Shown: positions 11,978 through 24,038, counted from the stretch's first letter. The stretch: DNA of 64,000 nucleotides from Cladophialophora immunda (GCF_000835495.1 NW_015622542.1:1510485-1574484); one strand, 5' to 3'. Numbers and translations: made by a program. Notes: generated by a model not told the origin, from the letters alone.

Positions 11978-14900
11978 ATGCGTCCAATGGATGAAGCCAA
12001 CCCATATGACCAACGCCCTGCAAAGCGACAGAAGCTGGCCGCGTCCGAACCAGGTCCATATGTCCTTCGTGCCGTGCTCGAGGACATTCCGCTGGCGGCG
12101 GACGACGGTGAAGCAGAAGTATCGATAACTTGTGTAGAATATTGGAGTAGGTGAGGCTGTATACCCTACACCTCCCGCATGCCTCTCACGATCCTTCAGA
12201 CAACAATTTATACATCGGAACGTCTGCGGCCGAAATCCTGCATCTAGTCTCGATCCCTTCTGAACAGGACGACGAAAATGCTGCTTCGACCTTCATTCTA
12301 GCCTCCCGACTTCAACCCAGCGGCCATGCCGTATCAACCGACTCGCCAAATGCACCAGGCATCCAGCAGATCCTTGTCCTGCCTGGACCTCTGAAAGCCT
12401 GCGTATTGTGCAACGGCGTGGTCTCGTTCTACTCACTTCCAGAATTTAGTCCGGCATTTCCTAACAGGGAACCCACTGGGGTCCAGTGGATTGGTGGCAT
12501 CGACGAAAATGAAGACAAAGAGAATCCGGAGGGGCCTGTGGTGATGATTGCAAACTCGCGAAGAATCATTTTGGTCCGAGTGGGTGAAAAGCTGCGAGCA
12601 ATCAGAAATAACATCGAATATCCCGGCTGTTTGAGATCGAGCAGAAGAGAGACTATCGCATGCGTGGCTGATGACACGAGTTATGCACTCCTAGAGGTCG
12701 AACACCAGCAGAAGATCCCGCTGTTTCCCATCTCGTCGCAGCCCACCGATGATGATGTTCCGGCCGATAATGGGGGGAGGTCTCCAGCACGGTCTCCCCC
12801 ACCTGTAGAAGCAGCGGGTCATGGCCGAAGCACAAGCATGGGAAACCTGATCGGCTCTACGGAGGACAGGAAGGAGAGTCCTCACGGGCGTCAGGAGTCT
12901 CCCTATCTAATGCCTCCGGACACGACATCAGCTGGTTCAGGCCGACCCGCATCACCATCTACCAACATACCAGGCCCCGACGGAAGTGCTGACGGGAGCG
13001 CACGTCCAAGAGCGCGCCCCCGTGCGTCAACCGAGGCACTCCCCTCCAGATCAGCCGCTGGCATTAACAGCAAGCATTCTGACAAGCGTCTCAAGCCGCA
13101 CATCCTCTCGCCTTTTCCGACGGAATTCATGCTAACAACTGGCACCACAGAATCCGAGCCTGGTGTTGGTATGTTTGTGAATCTGGATGGTGATGTTGTT
13201 CGAGGGACGATTGACTTTGAGAGTTATCCCGAAGATCTGCTCGTGGACAACTTCGTTGTACCAGAAAATGAAGGTGCCCCACGCTCGGAAGATGAAGGCA
13301 AAATCATCTTTGCTCTTTTGCGAAAAGTTCAGGAAGGCATGACAGAGAGAAAGTTGGAAATACAGCTGGTCGAGAATGCATCTGAACTGGCTCACCCTCG
13401 CACTTGTGTCGCACTGCCATCAAGCAGATTCGAGAATGCTCCCGCTGGCTTGCACCACACGCTAAGTACGCATAACCATTTCTTCAAAACCCCCGGAGAA
13501 CTCCTGCAACTGGCGCCACTTTCCATCAAGTCATTGAATCACCGAGAAAGCACCCAACGCGAGAGTGACCCGAGGACACAATCGGCCATGGAACAGGTGG
13601 AGCAAGAGCGCGCTCTGTTCGACAGCCAATCCTTGAGCACGCCCGTGGAACCGTCGAATGAACTCGTGAGGAAGCGTGCTGTCGAAGAAGAAAAGCTTGC
13701 CCGTCGCCTCGGGCGAGCTTTCACGAGGAACTTGGTCTGGCACGGACAAGATCTTCTCATGATCTTGCAGAATCCTTTGATTTCGCAGCTCGAGTATCGC
13801 CTGATGCAGTATATGGTTGACGGTCAGCCTGCCAATGTAATCCCTGGTCAAATCTTTGGCTTCTTGGCCAGTATACACGGTCGCGAACCGAAGGACGAAA
13901 CAGAATTCCTTACGTTAAACTATATCAGGCAAAAGGCTAGTCTGATACTGTTTTTGCATTTGGAGACACAGCTTCCGGGTGCCTCTGCCCTTCAAGACAT
14001 ATTCCGGGCCATTGAAAATACACTACATGATGGAGGATTGGATCCGCGGATCGTGCTTCTCCTTTTACCTCCACTCTCGTCAGAGGTCTTGTACGGGCCG
14101 GAAGGTATCTGGCTTCACCAAGGCATGGCAGAGCTCCTGCAGGACCGTCAATCGCCCGTTTCTAATTTTGAGGATGCTCCGACTGAGTTCTGGATGATGA
14201 TGAGACATTTCTTGATGCTGTGGCAAGAGAAGCGCGGGTATGGGAGCATTGCAGATGACAAACATGTCTTTGATTCCGTTGATGCGGCGCTTCTTCATGT
14301 GTTGCTCTATTTGGACCAGGCGTTGCCGACAGATAGCCCTGCCCAGAGATCAGTGCGAGCTAAATTGCACAATGTCGTCGATCAGTGGAAGGGCGATTTT
14401 GATCGTGCGACCCTGCTTCTGGAACGGTACAATCGACTATACGTCCTAAGCCGGCTCTACCAGAGTAGGAAGCAAGCTCAGGATGTCCTTGCGACGTGGA
14501 AGCGGATCATAGACGGAGAGAAGGATGTGGATTACAGTTCGAATATTGGCTATGTGGAAGGTCAGCTGCGCCGCTACCTGACAGTCATTCGAGATGCCGA
14601 CCTCGTTCAGAGCTATACTCTGTGGCTTGCACAGCGGAATCCAGAACTCGCTGTCCAAATCTTCACAGATGACGCTGCACGGGTCAAGTTCAGACCTCAA
14701 GAAGTGGTCGAGCTTCTCAAAGAACAAGCGCCAGGAGCAGTCCAGCAGTACCTGGAACACCTCGTCTTCGGCAAACATCTCGGCCAGTACGCCGACGACC
14801 TGATCGGCTATTACCTCGACTCGGTCCTCACCGTTTTGGAAAAGTCCGAATCTGCCCGTTCGTCGCTAGCAGAAAGCTATTCGACCTACCGAGCGCTTGA

Positions 14901-15651
14901 GTCGCCTAAGCCGACCTACCTGGATTTCATCCACCAAAACGCCCCTCAAGAGCCATGGTGGCAGTCACGCCTTCGTCTCCTCCAGCTTCTTGGAACTGGC
15001 GCATACGCAACGACGGGTACAAATGACGCTGGGAACGATTTGACTTACTCGGTCTCCATGGTCCTGGAGCGCATGGCACCCTTCTCCTCCTACCTTGTCT
15101 CAGAATCAGTTATCCTCGATGCCCGCCAAGGCCGTCACAAAGAAGCCCTCCGCCTGTTAACCCACGGATTGGGCGACTACGACACGGCCACACGATATTG
15201 CTACTTCGGCAGCCCCTCTGCCCCCTCATCCTATCCCATTGACCCTTCCACCTTGCCCTCCCGAACGAGCCAGATCGAACTATTCACATTCCTCTTGCAC
15301 GAGTTCCTCTCCATCTCCGACATTGAAGACCGCCTTGAACGCACATCCCACCTTCTCGGGAAATTCGCCACGTTTTTTGACCCTCTGCGGATTCTGAGAG
15401 ACATCCCGGATGATTGGACTGTGGAGATGTTGAGTGAATTCCTGGTGAGGAGTTTCCGTGCTGCCACGACCGAGCGGAACCAGCTCGTGATCATGAAGGC
15501 GTTGAGCGCGGCGCAGAATCTCATAGGGCAGGTCGAGTTCGTCGAGCTGTGTGAGAAAATCGGGCCGAAAGTCGAGACAGGGGATGGGGGCAGTGGACGG
15601 GGTCAGGAAGGGTTTGAAGAGGCGCGAGAGGTAGATGTCAGAGGAGGCTGA
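11978..15651 (+). CDS. VPS3: Vacuolar sorting protein VPS3 (CORVET subunit)
   Basis: Two exons, 11978-12146 and 12200-15651 (intron gtaggt...ccttcag, 53 nt), give 1206 aa. The start could also be 11987, in frame, three codons later. The splice restores CVEYWN-NNLYIGTSAAEIL, the opening of a citron-homology (CNH) beta-propeller that covers about residues 60-390. It is interrupted by a Ser/Pro/Arg-rich low-complexity insert at about 260-360. The remainder is alpha-solenoid, with a Vps39_1-like segment (SYTLWLAQRNPELAVQIFTD, KEQAPGAVQQYLEHLVF) and a Vps39_2-like C-terminus (LDARQGRHKEALRLLTHGLG). Vps3 is the Rab5-binding end subunit of the CORVET tether at endosomes. Its HOPS paralogue Vps39 is the main alternative; the N-terminal motif and the long insert favour Vps3. 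Confidence 0.88.
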
Positions 15652-16340
15652 TAAGGCTATGACATACATATGAAGCTGCCACAAGGCATTCCATCCACAC
15701 AGGGCTACAACTTACGGTATTGGAACACTATCTCAGATCAGATGCACGAGTATGATCACGTTTCTGACTTGAGTGCCTCATGGTCGTATTGCTTTGGACC
15801 TGACAGTTTTCCATGAGCGCCAGCTTCTTCTTACCCTTGCCAATCCATCCCTTAGACACACGGCCTATCCGCCCGATTGGGGGAGGGACGTCTGAATTGA
15901 TGTGCGCATGGTGGCGATGTCTTCAAGGACGAACGCCTGGATTCGCGGAATAGCAGACAAGAAAGGGAAGTACTCGGGGTATACAGTAGAAAGCCCGCAG
16001 ATGCGATGGTAAAAAGGATCCAACATATTAGACATTAGTCGGGATGCCCGCGTTGCAGAAGAGTAGAACATCCCAGGGCATCCGCATGCCTGATCGTGCA
16101 ACACAAGTAGTGACAACCAAGAGAACTGTATAACCCGTACATAGACTCGCCCAAAGTGAACCCAACAAAGCTGTATGCATCGCTTGCTTGCTCGCTTGCT
16201 CGCGTAGTGCTTGCTTTTCGTTCTTTCCAAAACGCGCTTCTTGCTGGGGCAGAAAGAAAAAGACAGAGAGGGAGAGAGAAGAACATCTCATAATCGTGGC
16301 CCGTCGCAAAAGAACAACAACATATCCTTCAAACTCTTCG
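15652..16340. other. Intergenic between convergent VPS3 and RAB4
   Basis: The 3' regions of two convergent genes. It contains a short run of CTTG/CTCG units at about 16179-16203 and a purine-rich patch at about 16240-16285. Small ORFs here overlap the RAB4 3' end and look like shadows. Confidence 0.5.
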
Positions 16341-17357
16341 TCAACAGCACCGTCCTCTTCCTGCCCTCGAGGCCGGTCTGCGAAATACGTCTTCCCACTC
16401 CCCGAGACTGGTGAGCACTCCGTTCCGTACCGTGCCACCCCGTCCTCCCTTCCGCCTCCTCACAGTGCCTCCATCTGTGGTAATACTGTCTCCGTCAGCT
16501 CCCACAGCACCGTCACCGTACTGGATACCGCTTGCCGGATCATCCGGATCAATTTCTCCCAGCTCGATCTTGGTCAGGATCATGGCCGCCAGCCGGTAAA
16601 ACAATGCATCAACATTTTCACCAGTGAGGGCCGAGACCTCCATTGTGACGGGAATGTGGACTTTCGAAGCCCATCGTGAGGCGGTTTCGGCGCTCACCTC
16701 GCGGCCTTCGGCGGATTGGGTGGCTGTCCATTTGGAAAGATTCATGCTGTCCCCGCGAGAGCGACTGGATGTCGTTTTCACCGAGTCGGTGACGCTTCCG
16801 CCTCCCGAATCGTAGGGGAAATATGACTGTCGACTTGACGCGCTCGATGCGGCTGGGGTGCTGGATTCATCCTCCCTCTGTATGCGATGGTGGTGGGCGC
16901 TTCCGTTCATGTGCACCGCCTGCGTCCTCCCGTGATTTTGACCGGATTGGCCCTGTGCCTGTAGCGACTCGTCTGCCAGATCTGACTTGTTGCCCGCCAA
17001 AATCACCGTCAACTGCGGACTCGCCAGTGCCCGTGCGTCACTCAGGAAAGTCGGCAACGCCTGAAAACTGGCCATACTCGCAACGTCGTACACCAGGACT
17101 GCGCCTGCTGCCCCCCTGTAGTAACTCCGACTCACGCTTCGAAATCGCTCCGTGCCTGCCGTGTCCCACAGCTGTAACTTGATTCGTTTCGAGCGATTGG
17201 GGGGTGTGCCAATCTTTATGATCTTCGAGGAGAACTCGACGCCAATGGTCTGAGAAGAGAGGACGCGCCATTCGTTCTTCACGAAACGGTGCAGGAGGCA
17301 GGATTTGCCGGTGCCGCTGGGGCCAAGGAGGACGATTTTTGCCAGGTAGTCGTACAT
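16341..17357 (-). CDS. RAB4: Rab4-type small GTPase with long G4-G5 insert
   Basis: Uninterrupted ORF of 338 aa. GTPase motifs: G1 GPSGTGKS (12-19), G2 TIGVEF (37-42), G3 WDTAGTE (64-70), G4 NKSD (123-126), G5 VSALTGEN (241-248). RFRSVSRSYYRGAAGAVLVYD and the late SGIQYGDGA motif fit Rab4, which acts in endosomal recycling. It ends in CC, a double geranylgeranylation site. A Ser/His/Gly-rich insert of about 90 residues separates G4 and G5, which makes it much longer than the usual 210-220 aa. Position 69 is Thr where most Rabs have the catalytic Gln; I believe fungal Rab4 proteins share this, but could not check. It lies convergent to VPS3, within the same membrane-traffic block. Confidence 0.9.
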   Translation of the reverse strand: MYDYLAKIVLLGPSGTGKSCLLHRFVKNEWRVLSSQTIGVEFSSKIIKIGTPPNRSKRIKLQLWDTAGTERFRSVSRSYYRGAAGAVLVYDVASMASFQALPTFLSDARALASPQLTVILAGNKSDLADESLQAQGQSGQNHGRTQAVHMNGSAHHHRIQREDESSTPAASSASSRQSYFPYDSGGGSVTDSVKTTSSRSRGDSMNLSKWTATQSAEGREVSAETASRWASKVHIPVTMEVSALTGENVDALFYRLAAMILTKIELGEIDPDDPASGIQYGDGAVGADGDSITTDGGTVRRRKGGRGGTVRNGVLTSLGEWEDVFRRPASRAGRGRCC

Positions 17358-18737
17358 GCTTCCTAATTCCTAAAGGCAGCTTGTTACTACAGGCCGCCCA
17401 GCTATGTAAATGGTCTGGGAAAGTATTGGAGAGCGCGCAAGTACCTGGTTCTGGTCCGGTACGGAACTAAGGTCTGACGCGGCAGACGCTCGTCGTGGGC
17501 GCGCCATTTTGGCGACAGTGAGTGTGCAGGGAGCCTTCTAGGCAGGTGTGCTATTGTGTTGGGTTCTTGCGATTCCATATGGGTAAGAATGCTTATACCA
17601 TCACAGTAACGAGAACCGAAGCGAGCATTTGCGATAACGACTCTGTGCAGGTGCCGCGGCGCGGGTTGGACCGAAATGGGGATTCCGGTAGCGGCCCGGA
17701 TTTACTTTTAACCGATGAATTCCCGTGACCAGAAGCTGCTGTTCTCGTTGATCACACTCGCAACCTGTTTGCTTGAACGGCATTCAGAGAGGGATTGCCA
17801 TTCTTACTCGTAACACAGTCTTCACATGCCCAATCTAGCATGTCAGAAGCTGCTTGTGTGGACGGAGCTGGTTGAACATCCTTTGAGAAATGTGACCCTG
17901 CATATCAAGCCATCGGCGTCATTGACACCAGCCATTGTCAAAAGTCGGATCCTTTCAGGCAGCTCCAGGGTCGAATTGAGTTTAGATGCGCCCATTGTTT
18001 CCCCGATTGGGGGTCGGTGGCTGCTGTTTGGCGGGCTTAGCGGGCAGACAACGGTCAGTTCGGGGACTTCGGGGGCTTGGGAGGGGCTGTTGGGGGGGTT
18101 GTTGGGGGTGCAAGGGCCACGAAAGGCCCATCCCCTGGGCCACTACCGCAGTTCCGGGGTCTCTTGGCTCCTGTAACCCCTAGATTCCGGGCTTAGCGAC
18201 AGCTGCAGGGCCCAATCAAGGCCCCCGGACGGCCAGATGGCGCTTTTAGGCGCAGACGAGCGACGAAATGTGCCAGCACCACCAGTGCCAACACCACCAC
18301 CAGCTCCCCTCAAGCGAGTGATCGACGACACCGCCGTCAGTGGAGGGTCAATCATCATGATGAGATGACATGCTCCGTTCGACAAGCCCCGTACGGTGTA
18401 GCTCGGTGGCTTTTTGAACCAGCCTGCGTCCTGTGTCGCCTTCTAGAGTTTCCCTCTGCTTGATGTCGTTACTGACGGATGATATAGGTACTTGATATCT
18501 CTCGGCTGGCCGCTGGAGGACTGGTTGGAGTTCACATCGTGTCTTGCAGGCTGTTACCGGGTAGAAGTCACTGCCACCAGGATCATATGTCAATACGACT
18601 GCGGTGCGCTCTCCCACCGCGCCACTCCTCTATAGCACTGTCGCTTCTTCGGCAACCACCACCAAGCGAGGTTTCCATCAAATTTCCCAGCCTCGGATCT
18701 TCGCCATAGTCATCACTTCTCTCCAGGAGAAACCAAA
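17358..18737. other. Intergenic, GC/G-rich, no gene recognised
   Basis: The promoter side of both RAB4 and the gene at 18738. The plus strand contains strong G-runs near 18.07 kb (listed separately). No convincing ORF. Confidence 0.5.
18071..18109 (+). other. Predicted G-quadruplex motif
   Basis: Successive plus-strand runs of 5, 3, 4, 7 and 5 guanines separated by loops of five bases or fewer. This satisfies the canonical four-tract G4 rule with tracts to spare. Confidence 0.75.
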
Positions 18738-19229
18738 ATGGCTGCCCGCTATCGCCAGACCGACGGTCGATCGGCCTCTCGATCCCCTTCACCACCCGAC
18801 TCGGTCGAAAGCGCGTTGTCATCTACAAGCACTCTCATCTCACCAGTTCCAGATTCCTCTTCACCACCACCTTCACCTTCCTCGCTAACAGTTGCAACTC
18901 CGCCATCCATGTACAGCGGCTTGGGCACTCGCCCCCGCCGTTTAACACCGCCGTCACGACTTCTCGGTGCCATAGATGAAGACAGCCCTACCATACAGCC
19001 TGACCTGCCGTTCTGGAGTGACAGTGAAAAGAACCCCGTCACCAAACTTCATGTCTACGCTGCCGTGGTCAATTCCAGACAGAAGCCCACTCTCGCACCA
19101 ATTTCGAGTCCCCCAGCCAACGAATTCGATCGTGTGATGGGACCGCGTGGTGAGAGATTTGCCGATCTACGAATGAACCGAAAATTGGAGGGAGCCAAGG
19201 GCTGGAAGAGATTCATGTGCTTTGGGTAA
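18738..19229 (+). CDS. Hypothetical Ser/Pro-rich protein
   Basis: ORF of 163 aa, not recognised. Residues 1-80 are low complexity and rich in Ser, Pro and Thr (SRSPSPPDSVESALSSTSTL). The C-terminal half looks ordered: LPFWSDSEKNPVTKLHVYAAVVNSRQ, then NEFDRVMGPRGERFADLRMNRKLEGAKGWKRF. The ORF closes MCFG-stop at a site that also reads as a splice donor (gtaagtcacc), so a further exon is possible, perhaps bringing a membrane segment. The composition and the ordered tail support a real gene. The function is unknown. Confidence 0.55.
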   Translation: MAARYRQTDGRSASRSPSPPDSVESALSSTSTLISPVPDSSSPPPSPSSLTVATPPSMYSGLGTRPRRLTPPSRLLGAIDEDSPTIQPDLPFWSDSEKNPVTKLHVYAAVVNSRQKPTLAPISSPPANEFDRVMGPRGERFADLRMNRKLEGAKGWKRFMCFG

Positions 19230-19874
19230 GTCACCATGGCTCTCATATTGGACCCGGAGCACTACTCTTCTGGCTGATTTTCGTTTCTCTCATCTCTTTC
19301 TAACAACAAGTCAGTTGACGTGGAGCGTGACTGCCCCTCGGAGAAATACATGGACTATTTCCCATACACCTTGACACGATGCAGCTGTGCTTGCTCTGGG
19401 CAACGCTACAGGCGTGACTTGCAAATCCGTCCGGCTGCCCAACGATTGGCAAGCCGAGCTTCCGCCCCTGCAGATGCAGATTTAACTTGACCCTTGGAGG
19501 ACTTTGCCTTGATGGACCTGGTCCTTGCAGGGATGCGTTGAATCTAGGGCACGAGGTGGACAGCATATCAAACACAAGCAGGATTTAACGAATCTGTACG
19601 ACTATTGTGGCATTGTACAATATTTCAGAATTGAGCAGAGGCGTTCGGCGACTCGCATTTAGTCCTGCTACCAGGACTGGTGGAATTTCAAATGTATCAG
19701 ACTTTCCTCAAATCAAGCAGCGCGTACCCGTCTACGCAGCCCAATCCGTAAGCGGTCAATGCCTTATACGCGAATACGCCTTTTGCTGTGTCAACGGTTG
19801 GCCATCCGAGAATTCTGCCGAAAGTCGAATCCAGCATGTTAAAAGACATGGTCCATCTACTTATCCTTGTCTGA
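19230..19874. other. Gap: possible intron or intergenic
   Basis: Either the downstream intron/exon part of the gene at 18738 or spacer. The three plus-strand frames are broken by stops and no domain was seen. Confidence 0.35.
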
Positions 19875-20402
19875 ATGGTCCCAGGATCCCCCGGCCCTGC
19901 TACACTCTGGACTGCCCTCGGCGCGCAGATCCAATTTGCAACTTCACTTTTCCAGATCTTCATAGCTGTCTCCATTACTAACCTTTGGCTTGCTATCCCA
20001 CACACTCTTCTATCGCCAAATAGCAATACCTTGCCAGGGCGAGTAAGAATGGCATATCTCCTCGTCGCCGGCGTTGTTCTTCTCCGACAGAAACTCCACG
20101 AACACAAAGAACTACAGCGCGAGAAGAAGAGACTAGCGTATGAGGAGCGGTATCGCGACTTGGCGCATGAACATGCCAGTAGGATTGGCAGCCATCAGCA
20201 ACACGTTCTAGCCAAGCCAGGCAGTGGGCATGCTGAGACCCGGCACGAGCTTTCCGCCGTCCTCAGTGGAAATGGGCAGAGGCGGAAGAGTACGGACGAC
20301 GGTGAGCGACGGGAAAGCGGGGACATTCCCGCTCGATGGGCTGATGAGGTCGTCAAGGAGAGAACGCAAATGAATGTGTCACAGCCTTGTGCTTGCAAGT
20401 GA
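19875..20402 (+). CDS. Hypothetical small membrane protein
   Basis: ORF of 175 aa that opens directly after an in-frame stop. There are two hydrophobic stretches near the N-terminus (ATSLFQIFIAVSITNLWLAI and VRMAYLLVAGVVLL), then a strongly basic, helix-prone segment (KLHEHKELQREKKRLAYEER) and a polar tail. A transmembrane hairpin with a charged cytosolic helix would fit. Not recognised. It might be a second gene or a distal exon of the preceding one. Evidence is limited to ORF length and composition. Confidence 0.35.
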   Translation: MVPGSPGPATLWTALGAQIQFATSLFQIFIAVSITNLWLAIPHTLLSPNSNTLPGRVRMAYLLVAGVVLLRQKLHEHKELQREKKRLAYEERYRDLAHEHASRIGSHQQHVLAKPGSGHAETRHELSAVLSGNGQRRKSTDDGERRESGDIPARWADEVVKERTQMNVSQPCACK

Positions 20403-21132
20403 GGTTTTATTTGTCAAAGGGCGTGCGCGTACTTGAGGTCGATTGCTGGGACAGCGCTGAGGGACAGTTCGGCAGGTTGAACCAATTGTACTAGCATTTA
20501 TGGTCTCTGCTCGTACATGTTGCTCTAATGGCATAGTATACACGAGTAGTGTAGGGGGTCAAGATGGTCAAAGGGCGCGATCTTTGTGTCGTTAACAGCC
20601 GCAGCATCACTAGCGCAGAATGTTGGCGTGAGCCTTGCCTCAGATAGACTAGGCATCACATGATGCTACTAATGATACCCCTGCGTCGCTCGGCTTCCAT
20701 TCCACCGCTTACACTCGACTTGATGGGAATTGGAGATCTCCCTGCACCACCTGCTTCCACTTTCTCTGCCGTCATAACCGATCTCGCAGTCTTTCATTGT
20801 CGCGAGCTTCATTCTCATGATCAATGGCTTATCAATATACACTCCCTCTCTCCTTGGCCGCCGCGGATTGGCCGTAAACGCGCCCCGCGACTAGCTTGGA
20901 TCCGTTCCTCCCACCGTCATGCATACTGGAATACTTTTTTAATCGAACCCCCTCATCTAGCCGCATAGGCACACTGCAATGTCGCCCATTTTCCGTCTCC
21001 CGGAAAGGCTGGTGTCTTCATACGCTTGCTCCCATGATCGCTCCTTTTCCCGTCTCCTTTTTTTCTGTTGCGTGCTGGTTGTACCCTTCCTTCGCACTTC
21101 GACTTGACTACCTTTGGTAGACAGACCCGACC
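20403..21132. other. Intergenic upstream of MFS gene
   Basis: Likely the promoter and 5' UTR of the transporter. Pyrimidine-rich stretches lie at about 20750-21110. No gene seen. Confidence 0.5.
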
Positions 21133-22913
21133 ATGGGTCTTGGTGCTCACAATGAAAACCAGAAGTCGGTGAATACCACTGTTGCACCGCAGTCCTTACC
21201 AGGTATCCTCCCCTTTTGCATGTGTCTACAAATGCAGCACTCTGACGTTTAACAGGTACTCAAGCCGGCCGCCGCGATCTCGACCGATGCGATGCTTCTC
21301 AAGATACCCTCACGAGCGGGCGAGCTCCCAGCGTGGCGCCAGACGACGAGCCCAAGAAGAGAAAAGACTCGAGGAAGATCATATCGTTCAGCTCGAGTGA
21401 CCCGGAGAATCCCTACAATTGGCCGCGGAGAAAGAAGATATACATCTTTTTCACTGGCATCATAACTGTTATGAATAGCACCATCTCCTCGTCATTACCG
21501 AGCGGAGCAATCACTTTCATTGCAAAGCATTTTGGCGTCACACAGGAAATTCAGCTCCCATTACCAATATCATGCTTCCTGGCGGGCTACGTGGTTGGGC
21601 CAACGCTTTGTGGCCCTCTGTCTGAGAATAATGGTCGACAACGAGTCATCCTATCATTTTTCCTCATGTCTACCCTGTTTAGCATGGCCTGCGCAGTGGC
21701 ACCTAACTGGCCTTGTCTCCTATTCTTCCGCTTTATGTGTGGGGTGGGGTTTTCTGGGCCAGTTGCAATTACGGGAGGATTATACGCCGATGTCTATAAC
21801 GATCCAAGAGAGCGTGGTCTGGCGATGGCTTGGTTCATGGTTGCGACAACGTTTGGTCCCGTCATAGCACCCGCCATTTCTGGGTTCATCGCAGAGAACA
21901 CCTCGTGGCGATGGGTATTTGCCGTAGGCACACTGCTGGCGGTGGCAACCATTCCGTTTATTGTCTTTATGCCAGAGACGTACACCCCAGTCCTCCTGAG
22001 TCGCAAAGCAGCAAGACTTCGCAAAGAAACAGGTGATCCGGAGATCGTCGCCAAAACAGATCTTCAGAAGAAGACGTTGCGTCACGTCGTCACCGTTGTC
22101 ATGACCCGACCGTATCGCATGCTGTTCCAGGAAGTCATTGTCATGTGTGTGGCAGCATACTGCTCTCTGGCGTACGCAATCTTTTACCTGTATTTCGAAG
22201 CATACCCTATCATTTTCCAGGGGCCAGACTCTGTGTACAAATGGTCATACGGACTTGCTGGTCTCGCATTTATTCCCATTGGACTTGGATCACTCCTCGC
22301 GGCACCTATATATCTTTGGTGGGACTCATATCTGGCCAAGGCGCAGAAACGGCAAGCAAAATGGGCACAACAGGAAGAGTATAGGCGACTGCCGCTGGCT
22401 TGCATTGGAGGGCCGCTCTACGTGGTCTCTCTATTCTGGATTGGGTGGAGTGCAAAACCCGGCACCTATTGGCTCGCACCGGTCGCCTCAGGAATCATCT
22501 TTGGAGCAGCATTCTTACTCATCTTCATGGCCCTGCTCAATTACCTTACCGACGCTTACGAAACATTTGCAGCCAGCGCACAGGGTATCACCAGTACCAG
22601 TCGAAGTGTGTTTGGTGCGCTCTTGCCACTGGCTGCACAGAGCATGTTCTCCCACTTGGGCATCGCCTGGGCGTGCAGCTTGCTTGCGTTCCTCAGTTTG
22701 GGAATGTGTTTTATACCCTTTGCATTTATCAAATTTGGTGACCGGATCCGGGATAACAGTAAGTTTTGCAAGGAGCTGAAGGACATTAAAGCCAGGGAAG
22801 CTGCAGAGGACGAAGAACAAGAGAGGGAGGAAAGGTTGAGGGTTGAGAACGGCGACATAGCAACAGAAGGGAACAGGGAGAAGGACGATGAAAAGATGTT
22901 TGATCGGGTATGA
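21133..22913 (+). CDS. MFS drug:H+ antiporter (DHA1, 12 TM)
   Basis: Two exons, 21133-21202 and 21256-22913 (intron gtatcc...tttaacag, 53 nt, phase 1), give 575 aa. The cytosolic N-terminus carries the DHA1 hallmark DPENPYNWP just before TM1. Twelve hydrophobic segments follow, with GRQRVILSFF in loop 2-3, RERGLAMAW before TM5 and SGFIAENTSWRWVF, the motif-C region around TM5-6. The central loop has LLSRKAARLRKETGDPE. The C-terminal tail is acidic and Glu-rich. Family members export polyamines, azoles and other drugs from the plasma membrane. The specific substrate cannot be told from sequence. No biosynthetic genes lie next to it. Confidence 0.92.
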
Positions 22914-23666
22914 TGAATGGACGAACAGGACATGGCATTTTTGGGGGAAATAGACACTGCATATAGAAGAGCTGGAGATGAGATATACATAGCGCGGAGT
23001 TTCTGGCATAGAAAAGGAAGTCACATTTTGAGGGTAACTTGGCTTGTCGACTGTTATATCCTGCATCCCTCTCGTTCGCATACCAAGAGATACGTGGTTC
23101 GCGTTTGGCGATGCGAGAGGTCAGACGGCGGCTGGGACAATTTTGGCTTGAGATGCCAAATCCAGGAGGTCACAGCCTCGTGAGATAAACGAGGCTTTGA
23201 GCGACTGTCTCGCCATCTTCCCCTCCACAGGCTCCACAGTTCAGTATGCCTCCTACCTGGTTCTCTAGACATCTACTCCGCGACCTGATCGATCAGGAGA
23301 AGCAGCCATGGGATTAGCTAGTTGTTTCCTCCCCCATTTCTCGCCGATTGTTGAACCCGAGACAGGAGAGACCATGATCGAAGCGTACCAAAACGAGAGA
23401 AAGAAAAGATCAAAGCGTCAGTAGAAAATGTATCTTTGTTTTAGATGTATTCATATGCTGTCCTTATACTTGCATTCTAGCGTGGATGAACTTTGCAACA
23501 ACTTACCTGGGATCCCTTGTCCTCTTCGACCAAAATCACACCAAGCCGAAACCTACCGCCCAAGGATCTCATGGTCAAGCATTTTCGAACTGCTGCTCTA
23601 CAGGCAGACAGACCTGGATCACTCGTCCCCATTGGTCTTCATCCACTTACCTACTCCACGTAGACA
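22914..23666. other. Intergenic, no gene recognised
   Basis: The downstream region of the MFS gene and of a convergent small ORF. Nothing supported. Confidence 0.5.
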
Positions 23667-24038
23667 TCAGTAGTCGAACTCGGGGCCAAAGGCCTTGTTG
23701 ATCCTGTAGCTCTCGATCGCATAAGTCACATTGGCTCTGGCCTGCCACATCCAGAACTTGACCGTGTTCTTCCACGTCCAGCGGGGTAGGTCTATCTCGA
23801 GTGCGGAGAGCAGCTGGGTCTTGGAATCGTCGGACGTGTAAGCGCTGCTAGGGCGGCAGTCTTCCATATCATCATAGTCGAAGTCGTCGTCAAGTCCAGC
23901 TGTCATTTCAATGTCGACGTTGGGGTCGTGGTCGTGATGGGGAGGAGCAAGGTCAAACTCGGTAGGGCAGATCAGGAAATACTTGTGCTTGGACAGTTTG
24001 CGGGCCATCTTGATGGTACGCAACAGTCTGGGCGACAT
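23667..24038 (-). CDS. Hypothetical small acidic protein
   Basis: ORF of 123 aa, not recognised. It has a basic N-terminus (RTIKMARKLSKHKYFLICP), an acidic middle (DDDFDYDDMEDC) and an aromatic C-terminal helix (RWTWKNTVKFWMWQARANVT). The organised change in composition, with Trp clustered near the end, is unlike random ORFs nearby, but there is no homology evidence. A peripheral membrane or mitochondrial role would be speculation. Confidence 0.4.
   Translation of the reverse strand: MSPRLLRTIKMARKLSKHKYFLICPTEFDLAPPHHDHDPNVDIEMTAGLDDDFDYDDMEDCRPSSAYTSDDSKTQLLSALEIDLPRWTWKNTVKFWMWQARANVTYAIESYRINKAFGPEFDY

Noticed and set aside
16188..16679. 163-codon plus-strand ORF overlapping RAB4
   Set aside because: Antisense shadow of the Rab4 C-terminal region.
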